Below, piece by piece: positions 24,113 to 32,854 of a stretch of DNA of 42,130 nucleotides. This DNA is from an uncultured Muribaculaceae bacterium. Its GTDB lineage: Bacteria; Bacteroidota; Bacteroidia; Bacteroidales; Muribaculaceae. A model generated the notes under the pieces. It did not search any database and was not told where the DNA came from. It was given only the letters and a program-made list of their open reading frames with translations. A program made the position numbers and the translations under genes. The stretch covers positions 1-42,130 of the forward strand of contig CABUTS010000019.1 in the NCBI GenBank assembly GCA_902494515.1, given 5' to 3'. Position 1 is the first letter of the stretch. Each line of letters starts with the position of its first letter.

Positions 24113-24856
24113 TCAGTCCTTAAGAGCCTCGACGGCCTCGCGGTAACGAGCCAACAGCCAGGCGTTCTGCTCGTCGAGGGTCATGCGGGAATTGTCGAGG
24201 TCAACAGCATCGTCGGCACGGCGCAGGGGACTCTCCGCGCGGGTCTGGTCGATATGGTCGCGGTGAGCGACGTTGGCCAGCACCTCCTCGAAAGTAATCT
24301 GCTCACCCTTCTCCACGAGTTCATGGAAACGGCGCTGAGCGCGGGTCTCGGCGGATGCATTCATGAATATCTTCAGTTCGGCGTCGGGGAAAACAGTGGT
24401 GCCGATATCGCGGCCGTCCATCACAATCCCTTTCTCTTTGCCGTAGCCCTGCTGCATGGCAACCAAGGCATGACGCACGACGGGAATGGCAGCTACGGCT
24501 GAGACGTTCGACGAAACATCCATGCGGCGGATCTGCGTCTCGACATCCTCGCCGTTGAGCAGAGTGTGCTGCGAGCCGTCGGGCTGAATTGCGAAGCCGA
24601 TTTCAATCCCGGGGAGAGCGGCCACAAGAGCAGCTTCATCGACATTCCCGTCGGGGAGGATCAGGCCGCGGCGCATGGCGTATAGGGTGGCGGCGCGATA
24701 CATGGCGCCGGTGTCGATATACCGGTAACCGATTGCGCGGGCCAGCGCTTTGGCCATCGTGCTCTTGCCGGACGAGGAAAAGCCGTCGATAGCGATTATG
24801 ATTTTAGCGTCGGATTTATCAGAGAAAGAGGAAGATGCGAGTTCAGAAGGGTTCAT
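24113..24856 (-). CDS. cmk: Cytidylate kinase
   Basis: A 247-residue (d)CMP kinase. The P-loop is IDGFSSSGKST (23-33), followed by YRYIDTGAMYRAATL, the CMP-binding insert, MDGRDIGTTVFPDA and LIKIF-like AELKIFMNAS, then RRADDAVDLDNS near the C terminus. It phosphorylates CMP/dCMP for nucleotide recycling. The first 15 residues (MNPSELASSSFSDKS) are a short extension before the usual start of the fold. Its ATG overlaps the porQ stop by 4 bp (ATGA), which implies coupled translation. Confidence 0.95.
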   Translation of the reverse strand: MNPSELASSSFSDKSDAKIIIAIDGFSSSGKSTMAKALARAIGYRYIDTGAMYRAATLYAMRRGLILPDGNVDEAALVAALPGIEIGFAIQPDGSQHTLLNGEDVETQIRRMDVSSNVSAVAAIPVVRHALVAMQQGYGKEKGIVMDGRDIGTTVFPDAELKIFMNASAETRAQRRFHELVEKGEQITFEEVLANVAHRDHIDQTRAESPLRRADDAVDLDNSRMTLDEQNAWLLARYREAVEALKD

Positions 24857-25920
24857 CGTATCAGATCTTGCATATTCATATTGAGGTTGAACATCAGGGT
24901 TGTGGCACCGGTATGGGGCTGTCCGAGGGCTACGGCGAAACTGAAGCGGCTGACATTCATGCCGGCGGCCAGCGAGAATCCGCTCAGCAGTGAGCGCTTG
25001 TAGGTGCTCATGTCAGTGCGGGTCTTATAGTTGTAGCCGAGCGACAGGAAGAAGCGGTCCGAGGGGGTGAAATCCACACCGAAAACCATATGGCGGAAGA
25101 GATTCGAGCCGAAGGATTCCTTCTTTTCGAACGGCTCCGAGCTGGTGCCGTCGCCGCTGTCATAATAGGGAAGTTTCCATTTCCGGAGGTTCCACAGGGT
25201 CACCGACACACGGATTGGAGCGCCGGAGAAACCCTTCGAGGCACCCAGACGGATGTCGACGGGGAGCTTGTCGTAATTTTCATGGAACTTCTTCAGCTGG
25301 CCGCCGAGATTGGCCACGACGGCCGAAAACGACCAGTCGGTTTCGGGGTCATACCAGTTGATACCCAGGTCAGTAGCTACGGCGAAAGCCGAATATTGCT
25401 CGTAGCTGCTGTAGAGGAACTTCATCGTTATGCCGCCGCGCAGGCGGTTGGTGATGTCGTAAGAGAACGTTCCGGAGAAGTTCACATCCTTCGGCGAGAA
25501 TTCGCCGATAATAGCGCCGGTGTTGTCGGTGGCTTTCATCGAGCCGTAGCCGAAATAGCGGATCGAAGCCGCCCACGCGCCCCGTTCATTGATTGCATGG
25601 GCGTATTTCAGGCCGGCGAAGTTCGAGCCACCCATATAGCGCATATAGTCGAACAGCACCTGATTCGACATCTCATAGCCGAGCAGACCGGGGTTCTGGT
25701 CGGCAGTCGAAAGGTCATCTTCGACCGTGGAAATATTCACCCCGCCGAGGCCGTAGATGCGGGCCGAGGAGGTGATGTTCAGATAGTTGTAGGCCGTGGA
25801 ACCGTCCTGCGCCGCAAGCCGGGGAAGCGATGCAAATCCGGCGCAGAGCAACAGCGCTAACGCGCACAACGCTCTGAACAACAGCGGCTGACGGATATAT
25901 TTGGGGGGTATGGAAGTCAT
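24853..25920 (-). CDS. porQ: Type IX secretion system protein PorQ-like
   Basis: A 355-residue outer-membrane-type beta-barrel protein. It has a signal peptide to about residue 37 (LLFRALCALALLLCAGF ... LAAQ). The mature protein begins with SSARIYGLGGVNISTVEDDLSTADQNP, a pattern of PorQ/PorV-like FadL-related barrels, followed by alternating aromatic strands up to a NMQDLIR end. PorQ belongs to the type IX secretion/outer-membrane shuttle group. Other T9SS genes are not in the window, so participation in a full system is not shown. The porQ-cmk coupling is, from memory, widespread in Bacteroidales. Confidence 0.8.
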   Translation of the reverse strand: MTSIPPKYIRQPLLFRALCALALLLCAGFASLPRLAAQDGSTAYNYLNITSSARIYGLGGVNISTVEDDLSTADQNPGLLGYEMSNQVLFDYMRYMGGSNFAGLKYAHAINERGAWAASIRYFGYGSMKATDNTGAIIGEFSPKDVNFSGTFSYDITNRLRGGITMKFLYSSYEQYSAFAVATDLGINWYDPETDWSFSAVVANLGGQLKKFHENYDKLPVDIRLGASKGFSGAPIRVSVTLWNLRKWKLPYYDSGDGTSSEPFEKKESFGSNLFRHMVFGVDFTPSDRFFLSLGYNYKTRTDMSTYKRSLLSGFSLAAGMNVSRFSFAVALGQPHTGATTLMFNLNMNMQDLIR

Positions 25921-26033
25921 AAACTCATTATATGTCCTTAATATAACGGCCGGGACGGGCGGTTTATTGCCATCGGCAAAAGAAACCTTTTTGCCGTGAG
26001 ATGCGGTGGAGAAAAGACTACTTTAAACCATCG

Positions 26034-26065
26034 CGTCCCGACTCAGGAGGGCCTTAGCCGGGACG
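26034..26065. terminator. Possible terminator hairpin downstream of purF
   Basis: CGTCCCG (26034-26040) pairs with CGGGACG (26059-26065), 35 bp past the purF stop. No long U-tract is seen on the minus strand. I see no gene and no consensus promoter for porQ in the rest of 25921-26099. Confidence 0.35.
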
Positions 26066-26099
26066 TGACTGTTGCGGGGTACCAGTTTATACGAGAAAC

Positions 26100-27992
26100 T
26101 TATTTCGCGCGATCGTTGGCGTGACCCTCATAATAATTAATGTAGGCGAGGTTCACCAGACGCGTGCCGCCGGGGGTGGGATAGTCGCCGGAGAAGTACC
26201 AGTCTCCCGGGCAGCTCTTCACCGCGCGGTGCAGACCTTCCATCGACTGATATACAATCTCGACGTTGGCCTTGGTCCCCTCGGGGGTGAGCATTTCGGC
26301 CATCTTCTGCGAGATTTCCTTGTCGGTGAAGGGGGCGTAGATTGCCTTCACGCAGTTAACCTGCAGAGCAGCCGGGAGTTTGGATTGCTCCAGACAATGT
26401 TCGTAGGTCTCCTTGAGCACATTCTCCATGCCGCGGTCCTTGAGCAGCTGCACAGCCGCCCGGAAAGCGGCGAACTCGCTCATACGCGACATGTCGATGC
26501 CGTAGCAGTCGGGGTAGCGGACCTGCGGCGACGAGGATACAATCACAATCTTGCGGGGGTGCAGACGGTCGAGCATCGAGATAATCGACTGACGCAGAGT
26601 GGTTCCGCGCACAATCGAGTCATCGATGACCACGAGGTTGTCGATGTCGTTGTTGACGCAGCCATAGGTGACGTCGTAGACATGGGCGGCGAGATCATCA
26701 CGCGACGAACCTTCGGTGATGAACGTGCGGAGCTTGATATCCTTGATTGCGACCTTCTCGATCCGCAACTTCTTGTCCATAATCTGCTTGACCGTCTCGG
26801 GTGTGAGGGTGCCGCGGCTGGCGAGCTCGCAGATTCGAGCTGTTTTCAGCTTGTTCAGCTGATTTTCGAGCCCTTCAACCATACCGATAAAGGCGACTTC
26901 GGCGGTATTCGGAATGAAGGAGAACACCGAGTGCGATAGGTCATGGCCGATGGCTTGCATCACATCTGGAACCACAGCGTGGCCGAGTTCCTTGCGCTCC
27001 TGGTAAATGTCAGCGTCGCTGCCGCGCGAGAAATAGATGCGCTCGAACGAGCAGCGCTGATTCTCCTTTTCGCCGATAATATCGGTGATCTGGATGTCGC
27101 CGTTCTTGCTGACGATGATGGCCGAGCCGGGGGTCAGTTCCTTGACATTGGCGCGGCGGACGTTCATTACGGTCTGAATAACAGGGCGTTCGGATGCCAC
27201 CACTACGACCTCGTCGTCGATATAATAAAACGCCGGACGGATGCCATGGCTGTCGCGGAGGGCAAAGAGGTCGCCGGAGCCGGTGGCGCCGCAGATCACG
27301 AAACCGCCGTCCCATGTCGGCGAGGCTGCCCGAAGCACCTCCGGGATGTCGATGCGGTTCTCGATTTCAATGCCGAGTTCGGGGTCGTCGATGCGGTCGC
27401 GCAGTTCGCGATACAGACGGTGGTTCTCCTTGTCGAGTGCATAGCCGAGCTGCTCCAGCAGCACGATGGTGTCGGAGTAGATGCGCGGGTGCTGACCCTT
27501 ATTGACAATCGAGCGGAAAACCTCATCGACGTTGGTCATGTTGAAGTTGCCGCACATCATAAGGTTGCGCGAGCGCCAGTTGTTGCGGCGAAGGAATGGG
27601 TGGACATACGAGATTCCGGTCTTGCCGGTGGTGGAATAGCGGAGATGACCCATGTAGATTTCGCCGAGAAAAGGGGTATATTTCTCTACCTCGTCGGCAG
27701 GCATGGAGTCGATATGCTCCTCGGCCATCTGCGGCATCACTCTCGAAAAAATCTCGGTGATGGCGTTGGTGCCGAGAGCACGCTCGCGGAACACATACTC
27801 GTGTCCGGGGACTGAATGGAGCTTCACAACTCCCATTCCGGCGCCCTCCTGACCGCGGTTGTGCTGCTTCTCCATCAGGAGATAGAGCTTGTTGAGCGCC
27901 CAGGTGTAAGTGCCGTATTTTTCTCGGTAGTATTCAATAGGTTTGCGCAGGCGGATCAAAGCCACGCCACATTCATGCTTCAGGGGTTCCAT
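26100..27992 (-). CDS. purF: Amidophosphoribosyltransferase, long Bacteroidota form
   Basis: A 630-residue enzyme for the first step of purine synthesis (PRPP + glutamine to phosphoribosylamine). It has an N-terminal class II glutamine amidotransferase with Cys8 (KHECGVALIRL), KQHNRGQEGAG, GHLRYSTTG and the MCGNFNMTN pocket. A phosphoribosyltransferase domain follows, with VVIDDSIVRGTTLRQS (about 448-463). The long insertions and 630-residue length match a Bacteroidota form rather than the 470-500-residue E. coli type. The frame is open 44 codons upstream, but MEPLKHECGV at 27992 is the family start; removal of seven residues would expose Cys8. It could be a paralogue of a shorter PurF elsewhere. 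Confidence 0.9.
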   Translation of the reverse strand: MEPLKHECGVALIRLRKPIEYYREKYGTYTWALNKLYLLMEKQHNRGQEGAGMGVVKLHSVPGHEYVFRERALGTNAITEIFSRVMPQMAEEHIDSMPADEVEKYTPFLGEIYMGHLRYSTTGKTGISYVHPFLRRNNWRSRNLMMCGNFNMTNVDEVFRSIVNKGQHPRIYSDTIVLLEQLGYALDKENHRLYRELRDRIDDPELGIEIENRIDIPEVLRAASPTWDGGFVICGATGSGDLFALRDSHGIRPAFYYIDDEVVVVASERPVIQTVMNVRRANVKELTPGSAIIVSKNGDIQITDIIGEKENQRCSFERIYFSRGSDADIYQERKELGHAVVPDVMQAIGHDLSHSVFSFIPNTAEVAFIGMVEGLENQLNKLKTARICELASRGTLTPETVKQIMDKKLRIEKVAIKDIKLRTFITEGSSRDDLAAHVYDVTYGCVNNDIDNLVVIDDSIVRGTTLRQSIISMLDRLHPRKIVIVSSSPQVRYPDCYGIDMSRMSEFAAFRAAVQLLKDRGMENVLKETYEHCLEQSKLPAALQVNCVKAIYAPFTDKEISQKMAEMLTPEGTKANVEIVYQSMEGLHRAVKSCPGDWYFSGDYPTPGGTRLVNLAYINYYEGHANDRAK

Positions 27993-28159
27993 GCAGAAAC
28001 TTCTATGATAAAATTTGGTGCGGACCGATGCGATTGCAACGGATATTGGTTTGGAGAGGGGAAGAACCGGACTCCGGTTGTTGCGGGAAGCAGCCGGAGC
28101 CCGGAATATCAGGGATTTCAGCACTCTCCGGAAAGAGGAGAGGCGTTGGGATTCAGAGA

Positions 28160-28232
28160 ATCAGCGGATCAAAAAGCAGTTCGCTTTAGCGGATAAAGAG
28201 AATCTCGCATCAGCGGATAAAGAGCATTTCGC
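28160..28232. repeat. Three degenerate 24-25-bp repeats at the 3' end of glnN
   Basis: AGCGGATCAAAAAG (28163), AGCGGATAAAGAG (28188) and AGCGGATAAAGAG (28212) each precede a TTCGC/TCTCGC block. Periods are 25 and 24 bp. The last unit is the coding end of glnN (Leu-Phe-Ile-Arg-stop), so the intergenic copies look like duplications of the gene's own 3' end. Confidence 0.75.
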
Positions 28233-30399
28233 GGTACTTGGGCAGAGGCCACATTTCGTTGTCGACCATCAGCTCGAGCTTGTCGATATGGTAGCGGATC
28301 TCCTCCATCTTGGGCACCACGTTGTCGTGGTAGGCGATGGCCTTTTCGCGCTCGCTTTCGATGCGGTTGGCATCCTTGCGGGCGTTGACCATCTCCTGAA
28401 CACCCTTGCGGATGACGGCGATGTGCGACGACATCTTTTCGATGGCAGCCATATCGCAGGCAGTCAGTTCCTTGGCCTTGGCGTCGTCGAAGATGCCATG
28501 CAGCTTGGCGACGTTGTCAACCAGAATCGACTGATAGCGGGTTGCCACGGGGATGATATGGTTCAGGGCGAGGTCACCGAGCACTCGGGCCTCGATCTGG
28601 ATTTTCTTGGTGTAGGTTTCCCACTTCACCTCGTTGCGGGCGCGGAGCTCGAGGTCGTTGAAAACGCCGGTTTTGCTGAACATCTCTACCGACGAGGGGG
28701 CGAGGTAAGCGTCGAAAATCTTGGGCACGGAGGTTTCGCAGTCGAGACCGCGGCGCTTGGCCTCCTCCTTCCATTCGTCGGAGTAGCCGTTGCCGTCGAA
28801 GTGGATGGGTTTCGACTGGATGATCAGGGCCTTGGCCTCCTCGAGGATTGCGTGGTAAAGGGATTCCTCACGTTCCACGCGGGCATCGACACGCTTCTTG
28901 AAGTCAGCGAGCTGCTCGGCGACGGCGGCGTTCAGGGCAATCATGGCTGAAGCGCAGTTGGCCGACGAACCGACGGCACGGAACTCGAAGCGGTTGCCGG
29001 TGAAAGCGAAGGGGGAGGTGCGGTTGCGGTCTGTGTTGTCGAGCATGATTTCGGGGATCTGCGCAACTCCGACCGTGATACCCTCTTTGTCGGTGAAACT
29101 GATCAGCTCATCCTCGGTGCTCTTTTCGAGACGTTCGAAGATGTTGGCCAGCTGGGTGCCGGTGAAGATGGAGATGATGGCGGGGGGCGCCTCGTTGGCG
29201 CCCAGACGGTGGGCGTTGGTGGCCGAGGAGATGGAAGCCTTCAGCAGGGCGTTGTGGCGGTAGACGGCTGCCATGACGTTGGCGATGAAGGTTACGAAGC
29301 GCAGGTTCTCGCGGGCGGTCTTGCCGGGGGCGAAGAGCAGAGTGCCGGTGTCGGTGCCGAGGCTCCAGTTGTTGTGCTTGCCGGAACCGTTGATGCCGGC
29401 GAAGGGCTTCTCGTGGAGGAGCACGCGGAAGTTATGACGTTTGGCGACCTCCGCCATCAGCCCCATAAGCAGGAGGTTGTGGTCGTTGGCCAGGTTGGTT
29501 TCTTCGAAGATAGGAGCGAGCTCGAACTGGTTGGGAGCAACCTCGTTGTGGCGGGTGTGGGCGGGGATGCCCAGGCGGTGGCACTCAGTCTCGAGGTCGA
29601 GCATGAAAGCCTCCACACGCGAGGGGATGGCTCCGAAATAGTGGTCTTCGAGCTGCTGGTTCTTGGCGCTCTCGTGGCCCATCAGGGTGCGGCCGGTCAT
29701 CACCAGGTCGGGACGGGCGGCGTAGAGGGCCTCGTCGATGAGGAAATATTCCTGTTCCCAGCCGAGGTAGCTCAGCACATGCTTCACATCCTTGTCGAAG
29801 TAGCGGGCTACCCCGGTGGCAGCCTTGTCGACGGCGTTGATCGCGCGCAGCAGCGGGGTCTTGAAGTCGAGCGACTCGCCGGTATAGGAGATGAAGACGG
29901 TGGGGATACAGAGGGTTTTGTTCAGGATGAACACGGGGGAGGAGATATCCCAGGCGGAGTAACCGCGGGCCTCGAAGGTGTTGCGGATACCGCCGTTGGG
30001 GAATGAGGAGGCGTCGGGTTCCTGCTGCACGAGCAACTTGCCGGTGAATTCCTCGACTACTCCACCCTTGCCGTCATGCTCGATGAAGGAGTCATGCTTC
30101 TCGGCGGTTCCGCCGGTGAGGGGTGCGAACCAGTGAGTGTAGTGGCGTGCGCCGTTGTCGATGGCCCACTGCTTCATTCCGGCAGCCACACTGTCGGCGA
30201 GCTGCCGTGAAATGGGTTGCTTGTTGTCGATGGCGTCGACGAGCTGATCGTACGTCTTTTTGGGGAGGTACTCGAACATCTTCTGGCGATTGAACACAGC
30301 CTCGCCATAGAATTTCTCAGGTCGTTCGGCCGGCACATTGGCCGGCACGGCCTTGCGGTCGGATGCTTCCTTGACCGCTTTGAATCTTAATAACGACAT
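28210..30399 (-). CDS. glnN: Glutamine synthetase type III
   Basis: A 729-residue GSIII, the large dodecameric form typical of Bacteroidales and some cyanobacteria, which makes glutamine from glutamate, ammonia and ATP. Visible markers are HYTHWFAPLTGGTAEKHDSF (about 81-100), GGIRNTFEARGYSAWD, FAGINGSGKHNNWSL (nucleotide/glutamate site) and NRTSPFAFTGNRFEFRAVGSS. The C-terminal helical region (KLHGIFDD ... NEMWPLPKYREMLF) is family-typical. No consensus promoter was found in the 114-bp gap to dapL, so it could be read from dapF-dapL or use a weaker promoter. Confidence 0.96.
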   Translation of the reverse strand: MSLLRFKAVKEASDRKAVPANVPAERPEKFYGEAVFNRQKMFEYLPKKTYDQLVDAIDNKQPISRQLADSVAAGMKQWAIDNGARHYTHWFAPLTGGTAEKHDSFIEHDGKGGVVEEFTGKLLVQQEPDASSFPNGGIRNTFEARGYSAWDISSPVFILNKTLCIPTVFISYTGESLDFKTPLLRAINAVDKAATGVARYFDKDVKHVLSYLGWEQEYFLIDEALYAARPDLVMTGRTLMGHESAKNQQLEDHYFGAIPSRVEAFMLDLETECHRLGIPAHTRHNEVAPNQFELAPIFEETNLANDHNLLLMGLMAEVAKRHNFRVLLHEKPFAGINGSGKHNNWSLGTDTGTLLFAPGKTARENLRFVTFIANVMAAVYRHNALLKASISSATNAHRLGANEAPPAIISIFTGTQLANIFERLEKSTEDELISFTDKEGITVGVAQIPEIMLDNTDRNRTSPFAFTGNRFEFRAVGSSANCASAMIALNAAVAEQLADFKKRVDARVEREESLYHAILEEAKALIIQSKPIHFDGNGYSDEWKEEAKRRGLDCETSVPKIFDAYLAPSSVEMFSKTGVFNDLELRARNEVKWETYTKKIQIEARVLGDLALNHIIPVATRYQSILVDNVAKLHGIFDDAKAKELTACDMAAIEKMSSHIAVIRKGVQEMVNARKDANRIESEREKAIAYHDNVVPKMEEIRYHIDKLELMVDNEMWPLPKYREMLFIR

Positions 30400-30513
30400 A
30401 AAAGATTGGAATGAAGTTTGATATTCAACAGCTGCGGGGCATTGCCTCTACAATTCAATAACACAAACCGGCGTGTGCCGCGCAGCGAGTCGTTCTGGTT
30501 AATGTGGTGAAAA

Positions 30514-31749
30514 TTAAAATTTTGCTTCCTTGAGGCGGCGGACAGCCTCGACTGTGTTTTCGAGGGTGTTGAAGGCCGTCAGGCGGAAGTAGCCTTCGCC
30601 GGCAGGGCCGAAACCCGAACCGGGGGTGCCGGCTATGTTGAAGCGGCTCAGCAGGAGGTCGAAGAACTCCCAGGAGCTCATGCCGCCGGGGGTCCTGACC
30701 CAGACATACGGGGCGTTGACGCCGCCGAAGACCTCGAGTCCGGCCTCGGCAAGCCCTTCGCGGAGCACGCGGGCGTTTTCGAGATAATAGTCTACGGCCT
30801 GACGGATCTGCCGCTGGCCTTCGGCTGTATAGACGGCGGCCGCGCCGCGCTGCGAGATGTAGGAAGCGCCGTTGAACTTGGTGCACTGGCGGCGGTTCCA
30901 GAGGTGGTTGAGCGAAATCTCATCACCCTTGCTGTCGTGGCCCTTGAGTTCCTTGGGCACTACGGTGTAGCCGCAGCGCACACCGGTGAAGCCGGCGGTC
31001 TTCGAGAAGCTGCGGAACTCGACGGCACATTTCTTCGCACCCTCGATTTCGTAAATCGAATGGGGAACGTCATCCTGACGGATGAAGGCCTCGTAGGCCG
31101 AGTCGAAGAGAATCAGCGAACCATGGCGCAGCGCGAATTCCACCCACTTGCGCAGCTGAGCGCGGGTGAGGGTAGTGCCGGTCGGGTTGTTGGGATAGCA
31201 GAGGTAGATGACATCGGGGATCACCCCCTCTTCGGGGAGGGCGGGTTCGAAGTTGTTCGCGGCGGTGACGGGGAGATAGACGATGCGGCTGAAACCATGT
31301 TCCGTGGCCTCGCCGGCACGTCCCGCCATTATGTTGGTGTCGACATATACGGGATAAACCGGGTCGGTGACAGCCACTACGGCGTCGGCCGAAAGGATGT
31401 CGCCGAAGTTGCCGGTGTCGCTCTTGGCGCCGTCGCTCACGAAGATTTCCGAGGGCTCGATGTCGATGCCGCGGTCGTTGTAGTCGTGGCGGGCAATCGC
31501 CTCGCGCAGGAAAGCATAACCCTGCTCGGGGCCGTAGCCGTGGAAAGTTTCGGAGCGCCCTTCATCCTCGACGGCTGCCTTCATCGCCTCGATGGCGGCA
31601 GGGCAGAGGGGGAGGGTCACGTCGCCGATTCCCATGCGGATCACATCCACTCCGGGATTGGCTTCCTTAAAAGCATTGATTCTGCGGGCAACCTCCGAGA
31701 ACAGGTAATTCTCGGGGAGCTTGCAAAAGTTATCGTTGATTTTGAACAT
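30514..31749 (-). CDS. dapL: LL-diaminopimelate aminotransferase
   Basis: A 411-residue PLP-dependent class I/II aminotransferase. It converts tetrahydrodipicolinate to LL-diaminopimelate in one step, bypassing the succinylase or acetylase route. The N-terminal INDNFCKLPENYLFSEVARRI and IRMGIGDVTLPLCPAAIEAM are DapL signatures, YPNNPTGTTLTRAQL binds the cofactor region and SFSKTAGFTGVRCG carries the Schiff-base Lys250. Length matches the family. It lies 112 bp downstream of dapF on the same strand, so successive steps of the lysine/peptidoglycan branch sit together. A 20-bp triple repeat lies in the gap. Confidence 0.96.
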   Translation of the reverse strand: MFKINDNFCKLPENYLFSEVARRINAFKEANPGVDVIRMGIGDVTLPLCPAAIEAMKAAVEDEGRSETFHGYGPEQGYAFLREAIARHDYNDRGIDIEPSEIFVSDGAKSDTGNFGDILSADAVVAVTDPVYPVYVDTNIMAGRAGEATEHGFSRIVYLPVTAANNFEPALPEEGVIPDVIYLCYPNNPTGTTLTRAQLRKWVEFALRHGSLILFDSAYEAFIRQDDVPHSIYEIEGAKKCAVEFRSFSKTAGFTGVRCGYTVVPKELKGHDSKGDEISLNHLWNRRQCTKFNGASYISQRGAAAVYTAEGQRQIRQAVDYYLENARVLREGLAEAGLEVFGGVNAPYVWVRTPGGMSSWEFFDLLLSRFNIAGTPGSGFGPAGEGYFRLTAFNTLENTVEAVRRLKEAKF

Positions 31750-31790
31750 CTGTGTTGAATGTACAAATTTGGAAACTAAACCTAAATTTA

Positions 31791-31850
31791 CCTTATAATA
31801 CGTCCGACCCTATTATAATACGTCCGACCCGCTTATAATACGCCCGAGCC
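31791..31850. repeat. 20-bp tandem repeat, three copies, between dapF and dapL
   Basis: CCTTATAATACGTCCGACCC (31791), TATTATAATACGTCCGACCC (31811) and GCTTATAATACGCCCGAGCC (31831) abut with a period of 20 bp. Each carries TTATAATA. The array lies 41 bp upstream of dapL. Confidence 0.9.
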
Positions 31851-31861
31851 GGGCGCTCCGC

Positions 31862-32746
31862 TCAAAGTTGCGGGAAGGGCATTTCGCCGGTGAAGACCGT
31901 AGTCGCGGGACCGGTCATCAGTATGTGACCGTTCTCCGGGTTACGGGCTATGGTCAGGTCGCCACCCAGGAGATGGATGGTGACGGGGGATTCCCGGTCG
32001 GCGCGGCCGGTGAGCCAGGCAGCTACAGCCGTGGCGCAGGCGCCTGTACCGCAGGCCATTGTCTCGCCGCTTCCGCGCTCCCACACCCTCATGCGGATTT
32101 CGGTAGGGGAGAGCACTTCGGCAAACTCGATGTTGGCCCGGTCGGGGAAAATTTCGTGTAACTCAAGCTGACGTCCGATGCCGTGGACGTCGAAGTTCAG
32201 AGCGTCGTCGACGAACACCACACCGTGGGGGTTGCCCATCGAAACCGCATTGATTTCAATCGGTCGGGAGTCAGTATTCACCCTGATTCCCAGAATGTTT
32301 TCAGCCCTGACAGGGATGTCGGCGGGAACGAGCACGGGGGCGCCCATATCAACCGTCACCTCCCTGACAAGTCCATCCGCGCCGGTAATGAGGTGTAAAT
32401 ATTTAACGCCCGAAAGAGTTTCGAGCGTTAAGTCCTGGCGGCCTGTGAGGCCGTTGTCGTAGAGATATTTACCGACGCAACGGGAGCCGTTGCCGCACAT
32501 CTTCGCTTCCGAGCCGTCGGCGTTGAAGATTCTCATCCGGAAGTCGGCGATTTCCGAGGGGAGGATGAGGATGATGCCGTCGCCGCCGACTCCGCAGTGT
32601 CGGTCGCTGAGGAATCGAGAGAGGGCAGGGAGGTTGTCGGGACAGGAATCCAGACAATTGATGTATACGTAGTCGTTGCCGATGCCGTGCATCTTGGTAA
32701 ACCTGAGCATGGGCGACGAGTTGTCGGCTGATTTTGTTTCGTTCAT
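31862..32746 (-). CDS. dapF: Diaminopimelate epimerase
   Basis: A diaminopimelate epimerase (about 294 residues from this start) converting LL- to meso-diaminopimelate, for lysine and peptidoglycan. FTKMHGIGNDYVYIN begins the first lobe. Catalytic cysteines lie in AKMCGNGSRCVGKYL and in TMACGTGACATA. The frame opens with GTG at 32761, but the -7 box ends only 5 bases before that codon, so it would be leaderless. ATG at 32746 leaves a leader of about 15 nt, and ATG at 32710 (MLRFTKMHG) is a third option closest to the conserved fold. It is divergent from bioA with a shared promoter region. Confidence 0.93.
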   Translation of the reverse strand: MNETKSADNSSPMLRFTKMHGIGNDYVYINCLDSCPDNLPALSRFLSDRHCGVGGDGIILILPSEIADFRMRIFNADGSEAKMCGNGSRCVGKYLYDNGLTGRQDLTLETLSGVKYLHLITGADGLVREVTVDMGAPVLVPADIPVRAENILGIRVNTDSRPIEINAVSMGNPHGVVFVDDALNFDVHGIGRQLELHEIFPDRANIEFAEVLSPTEIRMRVWERGSGETMACGTGACATAVAAWLTGRADRESPVTIHLLGGDLTIARNPENGHILMTGPATTVFTGEMPFPQL

Positions 32747-32765
32747 AGAGGAAAAAATCACCCGG

Positions 32766-32796
32766 CAAAGTTACGAATAATTTCTTTTTCCTGCAA
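32766..32796 (-). promoter_or_regulatory. Promoter of dapF
   Basis: On the minus strand, TTGC (32796-32793), 19 bp and TAACTTTG (32773-32766) match the consensus. Coordinates may be off by one base. Confidence 0.75.
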
Positions 32797-32820
32797 CAGA
32801 AATTTCAGAAAAAAATTTGC

Positions 32821-32828
32821 TACCTTTG
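32821..32828 (+). promoter_or_regulatory. -7 element of the biotin operon promoter
   Basis: TACCTTTG lies 26 bp before the bioA ATG. The -33 region is poor (no TTTG or TTGC 19-21 bp upstream), so this may be an activator-dependent or repressible promoter. It is back-to-back with the dapF promoter. Confidence 0.6.
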
Positions 32829-32854
32829 CATTCGATTTTTCCGAGTGCTAAAAA

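Noticed and set aside
24853..25920. Claim of a complete type IX secretion system
   Set aside because: Only a PorQ-like gene is present; no porK-N, sov/sprA or C-terminal sorting domain protein was seen in the window.
27993..28124. 44-codon N-terminal extension of purF
   Set aside because: The extension has no family resemblance and would bury the catalytic Cys; MEPLKHECGV at 27992 fits.
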